This document shows positions 35,530-44,348 of a DNA stretch of 64,000 nt, one piece after another. The notes under the pieces are model-generated. The model did no database searches and was not told the DNA's origin. It was given only the letters and a program-made list of their open reading frames with translations. The stretch is from Nocardioides marmotae (GTDB lineage: Bacteria; Actinomycetota; Actinomycetes; Propionibacteriales; Nocardioidaceae), in assembly GCF_013177455.1 (NCBI RefSeq), contig NZ_CP053660.1, positions 1,860,001 to 1,924,000 of the forward strand. Reading direction: 5' to 3'. Position 1 is the first letter of the stretch, and each line of letters starts with the position of its first letter. The position numbers and the translations under genes are program-made.

Positions 35530-36261
35530 TCAGTCGCGCCGGGGCTGGCGCGCCACGATGAGCCCGACGAGACGGGAGACCACGAGCGCGACGTAGAGGA
35601 CGCCGACGACCATCTCGACCATGACCAGCGACCGGGCGTGCGGCTCGACCGGCACCACGTCGGAGAGCCCCACGCTGGTGAGCACCGAGAAGGACAGGTA
35701 GAGCAGCTCGAACCAGCTGCGGTCGTCGGCGGAGTCGGTGCCGATGAAGCCGCCGCCGAGGATGACCTGCGCCGCGGCGTACAGGTAGGCGAACCCCCAG
35801 GCGACGACGGTGAACGCCGCACCGGTGGCGTAGAGCTCGTCGGTGGTGACCCGGTCGTCGTGGAAGAGGTAGCGGATCATCGCGTAGGAGACGTAGAAGT
35901 AGAACGGCGCGTGCAGGAGCGCCGAGACCAGCACGATCCAGTCGGTGTCGGGGGAGAGCGCCTCGAGCACGGTGAAGACCACCGCGGGGCCGCCGATCAG
36001 CGCCGCGGACCAGCTCAGCGCCGGCGTGCGGCGCACCGCCCAGAGCGCGATGGTGACCACGGCGATCTGCACCACGCCGATGAACGCGCGGCCCACCGCC
36101 GAGCCCTCCAGGAACGGGTAGCCGAGCACGGCGACGAGCTGCACGAGGAGCAGGACCGCCGAGGGGTGCCGGCCGAGCACGCCGTGGACCCGCTGGTCGC
36201 GCGAGGGGTCGCGCGAGGGGTCGGGCGAGGGGTCGCGGCGGTGGACCGCGCGCCGGCTCAC
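35530..36261 (-). CDS. Ion-channel-like membrane protein with atypical filter
   Basis: A 243-residue membrane protein with about five to six hydrophobic segments. The last two flank a pore-like loop, ELLYLSFSVLTSVGLSDVVP, in which the potassium filter TVGYGD is replaced by SVGLSD (residues 196-201). The fold looks like the two-helix pore of Ion_trans_2 proteins fused to extra helices. A charged N-terminus with a DPSPDPSRDPSRD repeat is cytosolic. GTG at 36261 overlaps the stop of the DUF1707 gene. Potassium selectivity is doubtful with this filter. Confidence 0.75.
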   Translation of the reverse strand: MSRRAVHRRDPSPDPSRDPSRDQRVHGVLGRHPSAVLLLVQLVAVLGYPFLEGSAVGRAFIGVVQIAVVTIALWAVRRTPALSWSAALIGGPAVVFTVLEALSPDTDWIVLVSALLHAPFYFYVSYAMIRYLFHDDRVTTDELYATGAAFTVVAWGFAYLYAAAQVILGGGFIGTDSADDRSWFELLYLSFSVLTSVGLSDVVPVEPHARSLVMVEMVVGVLYVALVVSRLVGLIVARQPRRD

Positions 36262-36827
36262 GGCCGGCGCCGGCCGCGCAGCGCCTTGGCCTGACGGCGC
36301 TGCAGCCGCTCGAGCTCGGTGGCGATCAGCTCCTGGCGGGTGACCAGGGTGCGGACCAGGTGGAAGCCGGTCACGGCCATCACGATGAGCGGCCAGGGGA
36401 AGTCCGGTGAGAACACACCGCCCCCGAAGGACGTGGCGACCCAGACGGCCCAGCAGATGAGGGTCGGGCCGATGAAGGCCAGGATCGCCGAGCGGCGGTG
36501 CGACTCCCACTCGCGCACGGCCATCCGCCGCAGGTCGTCGGGCCCGGCCGTGGCCAGGGCCGCCGACGCGCGCACGGGGGCCGGGGTGGTCGGCACCAGG
36601 TCGTCGAGGAGCGGGCGCAGCTCGCCGAAGGTGCGGGCCGCGGCGAGCCGGGTGGCCCGCTCGTCGTGCTCCTCGCGGGTCAGCCGCCCGTCGGCGTACG
36701 CCTCGCCGAGCACGCGCAGCACGACCTCGCGGTCGGCGTCGCCGGCACGCAGGCCGGCGTTGGCCTTGGCGCGGGGGTCGTGGGTGAAGGACGCCCAGGT
36801 CGAGGCGGGGTCCGGGGAGCTGGGCAC
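36258..36827 (-). CDS. DUF1707 protein with 2TM domain
   Basis: A 189-residue protein. Residues about 26-77 are a DUF1707 (SHOCT-like) domain, LRAGDADREVVLRVLGEAYA then DGRLTREEHDERATRLAAAR. A 2TM domain follows, with helices AILAFIGPTLICWAVWVATS and PLIVMAVTGFHLVRTL. It is the first gene of a two-gene operon with the channel-like protein, coupled through a GTGA overlap, so the pair may form one membrane assembly. Function of both domains is unknown. Confidence 0.82.
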   Translation of the reverse strand: MPSSPDPASTWASFTHDPRAKANAGLRAGDADREVVLRVLGEAYADGRLTREEHDERATRLAAARTFGELRPLLDDLVPTTPAPVRASAALATAGPDDLRRMAVREWESHRRSAILAFIGPTLICWAVWVATSFGGGVFSPDFPWPLIVMAVTGFHLVRTLVTRQELIATELERLQRRQAKALRGRRRP

Positions 36828-36912
36828 GTCCGCATCCTAGGCGCGCCTCGGGCGTCACGCAGGTGGGGCGAGCCCCGACGTGGCCGTTCGGTGGACGACC
36901 GTTGCCCGAAAC

Positions 36913-36926
36913 GAGAACAGGTTCTA
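36913..36926 (+). promoter_or_regulatory. KstR-type box of the Mce4 operon
   Basis: GAGAACAGGTTCTA matches TnnAACnnGTTnnA except at the first base. Its last two bases start TACGGT (36925-36930), a -10 hexamer, so KstR binding would block the promoter. The yrbE4A ATG follows at 36965 with GGGGAGG (36950-36956) as ribosome binding site. Confidence 0.75.
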
Positions 36927-36964
36927 CGGTGGGCCCGCCGTCAACGACTGGGGAGGTGTGGCGG

Positions 36965-37738
36965 ATGGGGTTTTCTGCTGTCTCCGTGATCCGGGGGCCG
37001 GGTGAATTGACGGCGATGGTCGTCGACGTCACCAAGCGCCTCTTCACCACCCGCTTCCAGGTGCGCGAGTTCATCGAGCAGGCCTGGTTCATCACCAGCG
37101 TGACCCTGATGCCGACGATCCTGGTCTCCGTGCCGTTCGGCGCGGTCATCTCCCTGCAGGTCGGCAACCTCACCGGCCAGCTCGGCGCCCAGTCCTTCGC
37201 CGGCGCCTCCGCGGTGCTCGCGGTGGTCCGCGAGGCCGCGCCCATCGCGGCCGCGCTGATCATCGCCGGCGCCGCGGGGTCGGCGATCTGCTCGGACATG
37301 GGCGCCCGCAAGATCCGCGAGGAGATCGACGCGATGGAGGTGCTGGGCGTCGACCCGCTCGCCCGGCTCGTGGTGCCCCGCGTGATGGCGACCGTCTTCG
37401 TCGCGCTGATGATCAACGGCCTGGTGATCTCGGCCGGGATCGGCGGCGGCTACTTCTTCACCGTCATCATCCAGGACGGCTCGGCGGGGGCGTTCCTGTC
37501 CTCCTTCACCGCGCTCGCGAGCCTGCCCGACCTCTACATCGCGATGGTCAAGGCGGCCGTCTTCGGATACCTCGCCGCGATCGTGGGCGCCTACAAGGGC
37601 CTCAACGCCGGTGGCGGGCCCAGCGGCGTGGGCCGCGCGGTCAACGAGTCGGTGATCGTCGCCTTCATGCTGCTGTTCTTCCTCAACGCGGTGATCACGG
37701 CCATCTACTTCCAAGTCGTCCCCCAGCACGGGCTCTGA
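36965..37738 (+). CDS. yrbE4A: Mce4 permease YrbE4A
   Basis: A 257-residue MlaE-family permease, first gene of the second Mce operon. The ATPase-contact loop is DMGARKIREEIDAMEVLGVD. Hydrophobic segments include VTLMPTILVSVPFGAVISL and SVIVAFMLLFFLNAVITAIY. The start is chosen by GGGGAGG eight bases upstream. The KstR box in front, the hsd4A/fdxD-like genes after the operon, and kstR nearby identify it as the Mce4 (sterol) system, though sterol specificity is not encoded in any single motif. Confidence 0.93.
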   Translation: MGFSAVSVIRGPGELTAMVVDVTKRLFTTRFQVREFIEQAWFITSVTLMPTILVSVPFGAVISLQVGNLTGQLGAQSFAGASAVLAVVREAAPIAAALIIAGAAGSAICSDMGARKIREEIDAMEVLGVDPLARLVVPRVMATVFVALMINGLVISAGIGGGYFFTVIIQDGSAGAFLSSFTALASLPDLYIAMVKAAVFGYLAAIVGAYKGLNAGGGPSGVGRAVNESVIVAFMLLFFLNAVITAIYFQVVPQHGL

Positions 37739-37739
37739 C

Positions 37740-38579
37740 ATGGCTGCCATCACCGACCTCGGGACCTCCCTGCTCAAGGAGCGCCGCGCGCGCCTGGAGG
37801 AGTACGGCGACCAGCTGCTGTTCTACGTCAAGGCGCTCGCCTGGACCCCCCGCGCGATCCGCCGCTACCCGCGCGAGATCGCCAACACCCTCGCCGAGGT
37901 CTCCTTCGGCGTCGGCGGCCTCTCGGTCATCGCCGGCACCGTCGGCGTCATCGCGTTCCTGGCGTTCTTCGCCGGCACCGAGGTCGGCATCCAGGGCTAC
38001 GCCTCGCTCAGCCAGCTCGGCGTCGCGAAGTTCACCGCGTTCATCTCGGCCTACTTCAACACCCGCGAGGTGGCCCCGCTGATCTCCGCGATCGCGCTGG
38101 CCGCGACCGTCGGCTGCGGCTACACCGCGCGGCTGGGCGCCATGCGGATCAGCGAGGAGATCGACGCCCTGGAGGTGATGGGCATCCCGTCGCTGCCGTT
38201 CCTGGTCACGACCCGGATGGTCGCGGCGTTCATCGCCGTCATCCCGCTCTACGTGGTGGCGCTCAGTGCGTCGTACCTCTCGCCGCGCCTGATCACCACG
38301 ATGATCTACGGCCAGTCCGCCGGCACCTACGACCACTACTTCCTGCAGTTCCTGCCACCCATCGACATGCTGTGGTCGTTCTTCAAGCTGATCTTCCTGG
38401 CGGTCGCGATCATCCTGATTCACTGCTACTACGGCTACACCGCCTCGGGCGGCCCGGCCGGGGTCGGCATGGCCGTGGGCAAGGCGATCCGGACCAGCAT
38501 CGTGACCACCGTCGTCGCCGACTTCTTCCTCAGCTTCGCCATCTGGGGCTCCACCACCACCGTGCGGATCACGGGGTAG
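37740..38579 (+). CDS. yrbE4B: Mce4 permease YrbE4B
   Basis: A 279-residue permease subunit with the contact loop ARLGAMRISEEIDALEVMG. A long N-terminal amphipathic segment precedes the first membrane helix, as in other YrbEB proteins. The ATG begins one base after the yrbE4A stop. It forms the membrane channel with YrbE4A. Confidence 0.93.
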   Translation: MAAITDLGTSLLKERRARLEEYGDQLLFYVKALAWTPRAIRRYPREIANTLAEVSFGVGGLSVIAGTVGVIAFLAFFAGTEVGIQGYASLSQLGVAKFTAFISAYFNTREVAPLISAIALAATVGCGYTARLGAMRISEEIDALEVMGIPSLPFLVTTRMVAAFIAVIPLYVVALSASYLSPRLITTMIYGQSAGTYDHYFLQFLPPIDMLWSFFKLIFLAVAIILIHCYYGYTASGGPAGVGMAVGKAIRTSIVTTVVADFFLSFAIWGSTTTVRITG

Positions 38580-38585
38580 CGCGGC

Positions 38586-39899
38586 GTGCTGGTCAACGTC
38601 CACCACGACACCCCCGCCGAGCACCGCAGGCTGCTCGTCGCCGGGGTCGTCTTCGTGACCGCCATCGCGCTGCTCCTGTGGCTCTCGGTGGCGATCTACA
38701 ACAAGGAGTTCGAGCGCTCCACCCGGATGCGGCTGGAGGCCGACCGGGCCGGCCTGCAGCTGGCCGTCAACGGCGACGTGCGCTTCCACGGCGTGCTGGT
38801 CGGCCGGGTGGACACCATCGGCCAGGACGGCGAGCAGGCGGTGATCGACCTGGCGCTCCAGCCGGACGCGGCCCGCGACATCCCGCGCAACGTGCGGGTG
38901 GAGATCCTGCCGACGACGCTGTTCGGCCAGAAGTACGTCTCGCTGGTGGAGCCCGACGAGCCCTCGTCCGAGCCGGTCGCCGACGGCGACGTGGTGCCCC
39001 AGGACCGGGTCGAGACCAACGTCGAGCTCAACCGGATCCTCGCGAACCTCTTCCCGCTGCTGCGCTCGGTGCGGCCCGCGGAGCTCAACAGCACCCTCTA
39101 CGCGCTCGCCTCGGCACTCGCCGGCCGCGGCGAGGAGGTCGGCGCGCTGCTGGAGCGGCTCGACGGGTTCACCGGGCGCCTCGCCGACCGGCTGCCGAAC
39201 CTCGAGCGCGACCTCGAGCTGATCGCGGACGTCTCGGCGACCTACGAGCGGGCGACGCCCGACGTGCTGCGGCTGCTGCGCAACGCCACCGTCTCGGCCC
39301 GCACGCTGGTCGACCAGGAGGCGCAGCTGTCCTCCTTCATCGGGGACGTCACCGGCATGGCCGAGACCACGACGCGGGTGCTGGCCGAGAACGAGGACGG
39401 CATCATCCGCCTCGGCGAGCTGTCCCGGCCGCTGCTGCGGCTGCTCGACACCTACGCCCCGCAGTACCCCTGCCTGCTGAAGGGGTTGGACATCTACACC
39501 GCCAAGCTCTCGGAGATCTTCAAGAACGACCGGGTCAACCAGGTGCTCGAGCTCGGCTCGGTGCAGAAGCCGGCGTACGACGCCGGCGACCGCCCGCAGT
39601 ACGGCGAGGTCGGCCACGGCCCGTGGTGCGCGGGGCTGCCGAGCCCGACCGGCCCCAACAGCACGCCGCTGGCCGACGGCAGCGACCAGGACGAGATCGT
39701 CGGCTCGACCCTGCCGTTCCGGAGCATCGACCCCTCGACGTACCGCAACCCCACCAAGGGGTACGCCGGCACCGTCCCCGAGCAGCGCCTGGTCAACGTG
39801 CTGCTGGCCTCCGAGGCGGGGCTGTCCTACCGCGACCTCGGCTCGCTCTCGGCGCTGCTCTACGGCCCCCAGCTGCGGGGGACGGTGGTGGAGCGGTGA
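38586..39899 (+). CDS. mce4A: Mce4A
   Basis: A 437-residue Mce subunit, longer than cluster-1 MceA by 83 residues. Anchor LLVAGVVFVTAIALLLWLSV, MCE domain with VNGDVRFHGVLVGRVDTIG, then the needle. The C-terminal part has cysteines in APQYPCLLKGL and GPWCAGLPSP and ends with a region conserved in Mce4A proteins (STYRNPTKGYAGTVPEQRLV). GTG at 38586 follows the yrbE4B stop by six bases. Confidence 0.92.
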   Translation: MLVNVHHDTPAEHRRLLVAGVVFVTAIALLLWLSVAIYNKEFERSTRMRLEADRAGLQLAVNGDVRFHGVLVGRVDTIGQDGEQAVIDLALQPDAARDIPRNVRVEILPTTLFGQKYVSLVEPDEPSSEPVADGDVVPQDRVETNVELNRILANLFPLLRSVRPAELNSTLYALASALAGRGEEVGALLERLDGFTGRLADRLPNLERDLELIADVSATYERATPDVLRLLRNATVSARTLVDQEAQLSSFIGDVTGMAETTTRVLAENEDGIIRLGELSRPLLRLLDTYAPQYPCLLKGLDIYTAKLSEIFKNDRVNQVLELGSVQKPAYDAGDRPQYGEVGHGPWCAGLPSPTGPNSTPLADGSDQDEIVGSTLPFRSIDPSTYRNPTKGYAGTVPEQRLVNVLLASEAGLSYRDLGSLSALLYGPQLRGTVVER

Positions 39900-40957
39900 G
39901 CCGGAACTCCACGACCATCGTCGCCGGCGTCAAGCTCGGCATCTTCACCCTCACCTCGGTCCTGGTGACCGGGCTGCTCGCGGTGATCATGGGCAACATC
40001 GGCTTCGGCGACAAGCGCACCGTGACCGCGGAGTTCACCAGCGCGAGCATGCTCCAGGAGGGCGACGACGTCCGGATCGCCGGCATCCCGGTCGGCGAGG
40101 TGACGTCGATCGAGCTGCACGAGCGCAGCCGGGCGATGGTCCGCTTCACCGTCGCCGCCGACGTCCCGCTGACCACCACCAGCCGCGCCGAGATCCGCTA
40201 CCTCAACGTCGTCGGCGACCGCTACCTCGCCCTCGAGGAGGGGCCCCCGGGCGGGAAGCGGCTCGGCGACGACGCGCGGATGCCGGTCAGCCGCACCGAG
40301 CCCGCGCTGGACCTCACGGCGCTCTACAACGGCTTCCAGCCGCTGTTCTCCGCACTGGAGCCCGCGGCGGTCAACGAGCTCTCGCAGAACATCATCGACG
40401 TGCTCCAGGGGGAGTCCGGCACCGTCCAGGGCCTGCTCGCCCGCACCGCCTCGCTCACCACCACCCTCGCCGACCGCGACGAGCTGATCGGCGAGGTGAT
40501 CACCAACCTCGACCGGCTGCTCGGCACCGTCGACCGCCGCCGCACCCAGCTCTCCGAGCTGGTGCTCGGGCTGGAGGAGTGGATGGGCAACCTCGCCGAG
40601 GACCGCGAGGTCATCGGCACCTCGGTGCAGAACCTCTCCGAGCTCACCGACACCGTCGCCGACCTGCTCACCCGCGCCCGCCCGCTGCTCGCCGAGGACG
40701 TCCGCGAGCTGCGGGTCCTGGTGAAGACGCTGGCGAAGAAGGAGAACCTCGAGGTGCTGACCGGCCTGCTCGAGCGCCTGCCCGAGGCGATGACCGACCA
40801 GACCCGGATCGGCACCTACGGGTCCTGGTACAACTACTACCTCTGCGACTTCGAGGGCAGCATCAAGCTCCCCAAGATCCTCGGCATCGACCTCGGCTGG
40901 CTCGAGGACGCGCTCAACGACCTGTCGTTCCACAGCACCGCTCCGAGGTGCCAGTGA
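39896..40957 (+). CDS. mce4B: Mce4B
   Basis: A 353-residue Mce subunit. GTG overlaps the mce4A stop (GTGA). Anchor GIFTLTSVLVTGLLAVIMG, MCE domain with LQEGDDVRIAGIPVGEVTSI, then LDLTALYNGFQPLFSALEP, the MceB signature shared with cluster 1. The end has a single cysteine in YNYYLCDFEGS and one in the final TAPRCQ. Confidence 0.92.
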   Translation: MSRNSTTIVAGVKLGIFTLTSVLVTGLLAVIMGNIGFGDKRTVTAEFTSASMLQEGDDVRIAGIPVGEVTSIELHERSRAMVRFTVAADVPLTTTSRAEIRYLNVVGDRYLALEEGPPGGKRLGDDARMPVSRTEPALDLTALYNGFQPLFSALEPAAVNELSQNIIDVLQGESGTVQGLLARTASLTTTLADRDELIGEVITNLDRLLGTVDRRRTQLSELVLGLEEWMGNLAEDREVIGTSVQNLSELTDTVADLLTRARPLLAEDVRELRVLVKTLAKKENLEVLTGLLERLPEAMTDQTRIGTYGSWYNYYLCDFEGSIKLPKILGIDLGWLEDALNDLSFHSTAPRCQ

Positions 40958-40970
40958 TGGGCGGTCGCTG

Positions 40971-41954
40971 ATGGGCGCGCGCGGCAGGAGCGACCGCCAG
41001 GTCCTGCGCTTCGGCGTGGTGGCCCTCGTGGTGCTGCTCGTGGTGATGGCGGCGTCGTTCAACCTCCAGAAGTTCCCCGGGTTCCGCGGCACCGGCTACC
41101 ACGCCGAGCTGACCGACGCGAGCGGGCTGCGGCCGGGGCAGATGGTGCAGATCGCCGGCAAGCGGGTCGGGCGGGTCAACGCCATGACGGTCGAGGACGG
41201 CCTGGTGGTCGTCGACTTCGAGCTCGACTCCGGCACCGAGCTGGGCCCGGACAGCCGCGCCTCGGTCGAGGTGCTCAACCTGCTGGGGGAGAAGTACCTC
41301 GAGGTGATCCCCAGCGACGAGGGTCAGCTCGACGAGGGCGGGACGATCCCGGTCGAGAACACCCGGGCGGCCTACGACATCGTCGACGTGCTCGGCGACC
41401 TGACCACGACGACCGAGTCGATCGACGACCAGCAGCTCAGTGAGGCGCTGGACGTCATCTCCGAGACCCTCGACGGCGCCGCCCCGGAGATCCAGCAGAG
41501 CTTCACCGGCCTCTCCCGGCTCTCGCGCACCATCGCGACCCGCGACGAGGACCTGGCGGGGCTCCTGGACCGCGCGGAGTCGGTCACCGGCCTGCTCGCC
41601 GACCGCCGCGGCGACCTGGTGGAGCTGATGGCGAGCAGCAGCCAGGTCTTCGACGAGCTCGACCGGCGCGAGGAGGCCATCCACCGGCTGCTGGTCAACG
41701 CCCGGACGCTCGCGGTGCAGCTCAAGGGGCTCGCCCAGGACAACGAGGACGAGATCGGCCCCGCGCTGCGCGACCTGCGGACCGTGACCACCATGCTCCG
41801 CGACCGGCGCGGGCAGCTGCGCGAGACCGCCAAGGCGGTCGGCCCCTACGCCGACATCCTCGGCCACATCGTCGGGACCGGTCCGTGGTTCGACGCCTAC
41901 CTCGTCAACCTGCTCGGCCTCGCCGGCGAGTTCGTCCCCGGACGGAGGAGCTGA
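40971..41954 (+). CDS. mce4C: Mce4C
   Basis: A 327-residue Mce subunit with anchor FGVVALVVLLVVMAASF and MCE domain LRPGQMVQIAGKRVGRVNAM. The needle is a long coiled coil containing many acidic/Arg heptads. The end GPWFDAYLVNLLGLAGEFVP is the MceC signature. It lies 13 bases after the mce4B stop. Confidence 0.92.
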   Translation: MGARGRSDRQVLRFGVVALVVLLVVMAASFNLQKFPGFRGTGYHAELTDASGLRPGQMVQIAGKRVGRVNAMTVEDGLVVVDFELDSGTELGPDSRASVEVLNLLGEKYLEVIPSDEGQLDEGGTIPVENTRAAYDIVDVLGDLTTTTESIDDQQLSEALDVISETLDGAAPEIQQSFTGLSRLSRTIATRDEDLAGLLDRAESVTGLLADRRGDLVELMASSSQVFDELDRREEAIHRLLVNARTLAVQLKGLAQDNEDEIGPALRDLRTVTTMLRDRRGQLRETAKAVGPYADILGHIVGTGPWFDAYLVNLLGLAGEFVPGRRS

Positions 41955-41957
41955 CCC

Positions 41958-43127
41958 GTGCCCCGACTGACCCTCCGCGCCGCCGGCGCCCTGGTCGCCG
42001 CGCTGCTGCTGGTCGGCACCGTGCTCGTGCTCGTCGGCGGCGACGGCGGTGGCCAGAAGAAGGTGACCGCCCACTTCGCCCGCGCCGTCAGCATCTATCC
42101 CGGCACCGAGGTCCGGATCCTCGGCGTGCCCGTCGGCGAGGTGACCGCGGTGGTCCCCGAGGGGACGTCCGTGCGCGTCGACATGGTGTACGACGCCTCC
42201 TACGACGTGCCCGCGGACGCCCGGGCCGTCATCGTCACCCCGACGCTGGTGGCCGACCGGTTCGTCCAGCTCACCCCGGTGCACACCGAGGGCCCGGTGC
42301 TGGCCGACGGCGCCGACATCCCGCTCGCGGAGACCGCGAGTCCGGTCGAGCTGGACCGCATCTACGAGAGCCTCTCGACCCTCGCCAACGCGCTCGGACC
42401 CAACGGCGCCAACAGGAACGGCTCGCTGGACACGCTGCTCGCCTCCGGCGCGGAGGCGCTCGACGGGCAGGGCCGCACCGCCAACCAGCTGATCCGCGAC
42501 CTCTCCGCCGCCGCGACCACCTTCGGCGACAACAGCGGCGACCTCTTCGGCACCGTCCGGCAGCTCGACGCCTTCACCCGCACGCTGGCCCGCAACGACG
42601 GGCTGGTCGATGAGTTCATGGGCGACCTCGCCCGGGCCACGAACCAGCTCTCCGGGGAGCGCCAGGAGCTCGGCCAGGCGCTCGAGGCGCTCGCCGGGGC
42701 GGTCGGCACCGTCGAGGCCTTCGTCAAGGACAACCGCAAGGCGCTGGTCGGCGAGGTCGAGGACCTCACCGACGTGCTCGACGTGCTCGTCGCCGAGCAG
42801 GAGTCGTTGACCATGGCGATCGAGAAGGGCCCGCTCGGCCTCGGCAACCTCGCGCTCGGCTTCGACACCAAGACCGGCTCGCAGAACGCCCGGATCCAGG
42901 TCGGCCCGAACGTCGAGGACCTCGACGGGTTCCTCTGCGCGATCGTCACCAACGCCGGCGTCCCGGCCGCGCGCACCGTCTGCCGGCTGCTGGAGTCGCT
43001 GCTCGAGCCGCTCGGGCTGGGCCTGCCCACCGGGCCGGCGCGCGCCGCCGCCCCCGACACCCGGGTGCCCGGCGAGGCCGTCCCGGCCCAGGACCTGCGC
43101 GAGCTGCTCGGAGGTGGTCCCCGATGA
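41958..43127 (+). CDS. mce4D: Mce4D
   Basis: A 389-residue Mce subunit with an uncleaved-type anchor (LRAAGALVAALLLVGTVLVL) that has no lipobox cysteine, in contrast to cluster-1 MceD. The MCE domain has IYPGTEVRILGVPVGEVTAV. A two-cysteine segment near the end (GFLCAIVTNAG and ARTVCRLLES) is shared with MceD. GTG at 41958 follows mce4C by three bases. Confidence 0.92.
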   Translation: MPRLTLRAAGALVAALLLVGTVLVLVGGDGGGQKKVTAHFARAVSIYPGTEVRILGVPVGEVTAVVPEGTSVRVDMVYDASYDVPADARAVIVTPTLVADRFVQLTPVHTEGPVLADGADIPLAETASPVELDRIYESLSTLANALGPNGANRNGSLDTLLASGAEALDGQGRTANQLIRDLSAAATTFGDNSGDLFGTVRQLDAFTRTLARNDGLVDEFMGDLARATNQLSGERQELGQALEALAGAVGTVEAFVKDNRKALVGEVEDLTDVLDVLVAEQESLTMAIEKGPLGLGNLALGFDTKTGSQNARIQVGPNVEDLDGFLCAIVTNAGVPAARTVCRLLESLLEPLGLGLPTGPARAAAPDTRVPGEAVPAQDLRELLGGGPR

Positions 43128-44335
43128 CCCGTCCCCGCCCCCGATCCCGCCCGCGTCAGCGGAGGGCCCTGGTCGGCCTGGCCTCGCTCGCGGCGGCGGT
43201 CCCGCTGCTGGCCGCGTGCGACTTCGACGGCGCCTACGACCTGCCGCTGCCCGGCAGCCCGGTCAGCGGCGAGGAGACCTTCACGGTGACCGCGGAGTTC
43301 CACGACGTGCTCAACGTCGTGCCCCGCTCGCCGGTGATGGTGAGCGACGTCGTGGTCGGCGAGGTGGACGAGGTCGACCGCGACGGGTGGAACGCCGTCG
43401 TACGGCTCAAGATCCGCAGCGACATCGAGCTGCCCGACAACGCCGTCGCGGAGATCCGGCAGACCAGCCTGCTGGGGGAGAAGTACGTCGCGCTCGAGGA
43501 GCCCACCGGGCGGGCCCGCGGCCGGCTCGAGGACGGCGACCGGCTCGAGCTCGCCGACACCGGCCGCAACCCGGAGGTCGAGGAGGTGCTCGGCGCCCTG
43601 TCGTTCCTGCTCAGCGGCGGCGGCGTCGGCCAGATCAAGCAGATCAGCGACGAGGTCAACGACATGCTCTCCGGCCGCACCGACGACGTCCGCTCGCTCT
43701 TCGGCCAGCTCGAGGAGCTCGTCGGCGGACTGGACGAGCAGAAGGACGACATCGTCTCGGCGATGGAGTCGCTCAACCGGCTCGCCGCCACCCTCAACCG
43801 CGAGTCCCGCACGATCACCGACGCGATCGAGGCGACCGGGCCGGCGCTGGAGGTGCTCAACCAGCAGCACGAACAGCTGGTCGCGATGCTGGGCCAGCTC
43901 GACGAGCTCGGGGAGGTCGGCACCCGGGTCATCAACGGCACCAAGGAGAACCTGCTGGCCGACCTCGACCACCTGCGCCCGATCCTGAAGCGGCTCAACG
44001 AGACCGGCGACTCCCTGCCGCGCGGTCTGTCGCTGCTGATCAGCTTCCCGTTCCCCGAGCAGGCCAGCGAGATCGTCAAGGGCGACTACGCCAACGCCAA
44101 GTTCGCCCTCGATGTCTCGCTGGAGGGGCTGACCCAGCTCATCGAGCAGCCCGGCGACGGGCCGAGCATCCCGCTGCCCGACATCCCCGGGCTCCCGGAC
44201 CTGCCCGACATCCCGCTGCCCGACATCCCGGGCCTGCCGACGCTGCCCGGCCTCGGCCGGACCGCCACGGACGGCTACACCCACGACGCCTCGGTCGGCA
44301 CCGGCGGCGGGCTGCTGGCAGGGGGACTGGGCTGA
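43124..44335 (+). CDS. mce4E: Mce4E lipoprotein
   Basis: A 403-residue Mce lipoprotein. The signal ends at the lipobox AAVPLLAAC. The MCE domain has VVPRSPVMVSDVVVGEVDEV. The C-terminal region holds a proline repeat (IPLPDIPGLPDLPDIPLPD and following) before a glycine-rich end. ATG overlaps the mce4D stop (ATGA). The repeat parallels the Gly-Pro-Leu tail of cluster-1 MceE. Confidence 0.93.
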   Translation: MTRPRPRSRPRQRRALVGLASLAAAVPLLAACDFDGAYDLPLPGSPVSGEETFTVTAEFHDVLNVVPRSPVMVSDVVVGEVDEVDRDGWNAVVRLKIRSDIELPDNAVAEIRQTSLLGEKYVALEEPTGRARGRLEDGDRLELADTGRNPEVEEVLGALSFLLSGGGVGQIKQISDEVNDMLSGRTDDVRSLFGQLEELVGGLDEQKDDIVSAMESLNRLAATLNRESRTITDAIEATGPALEVLNQQHEQLVAMLGQLDELGEVGTRVINGTKENLLADLDHLRPILKRLNETGDSLPRGLSLLISFPFPEQASEIVKGDYANAKFALDVSLEGLTQLIEQPGDGPSIPLPDIPGLPDLPDIPLPDIPGLPTLPGLGRTATDGYTHDASVGTGGGLLAGGLG

Positions 44336-44348
44336 TGGGGGACAAGGG

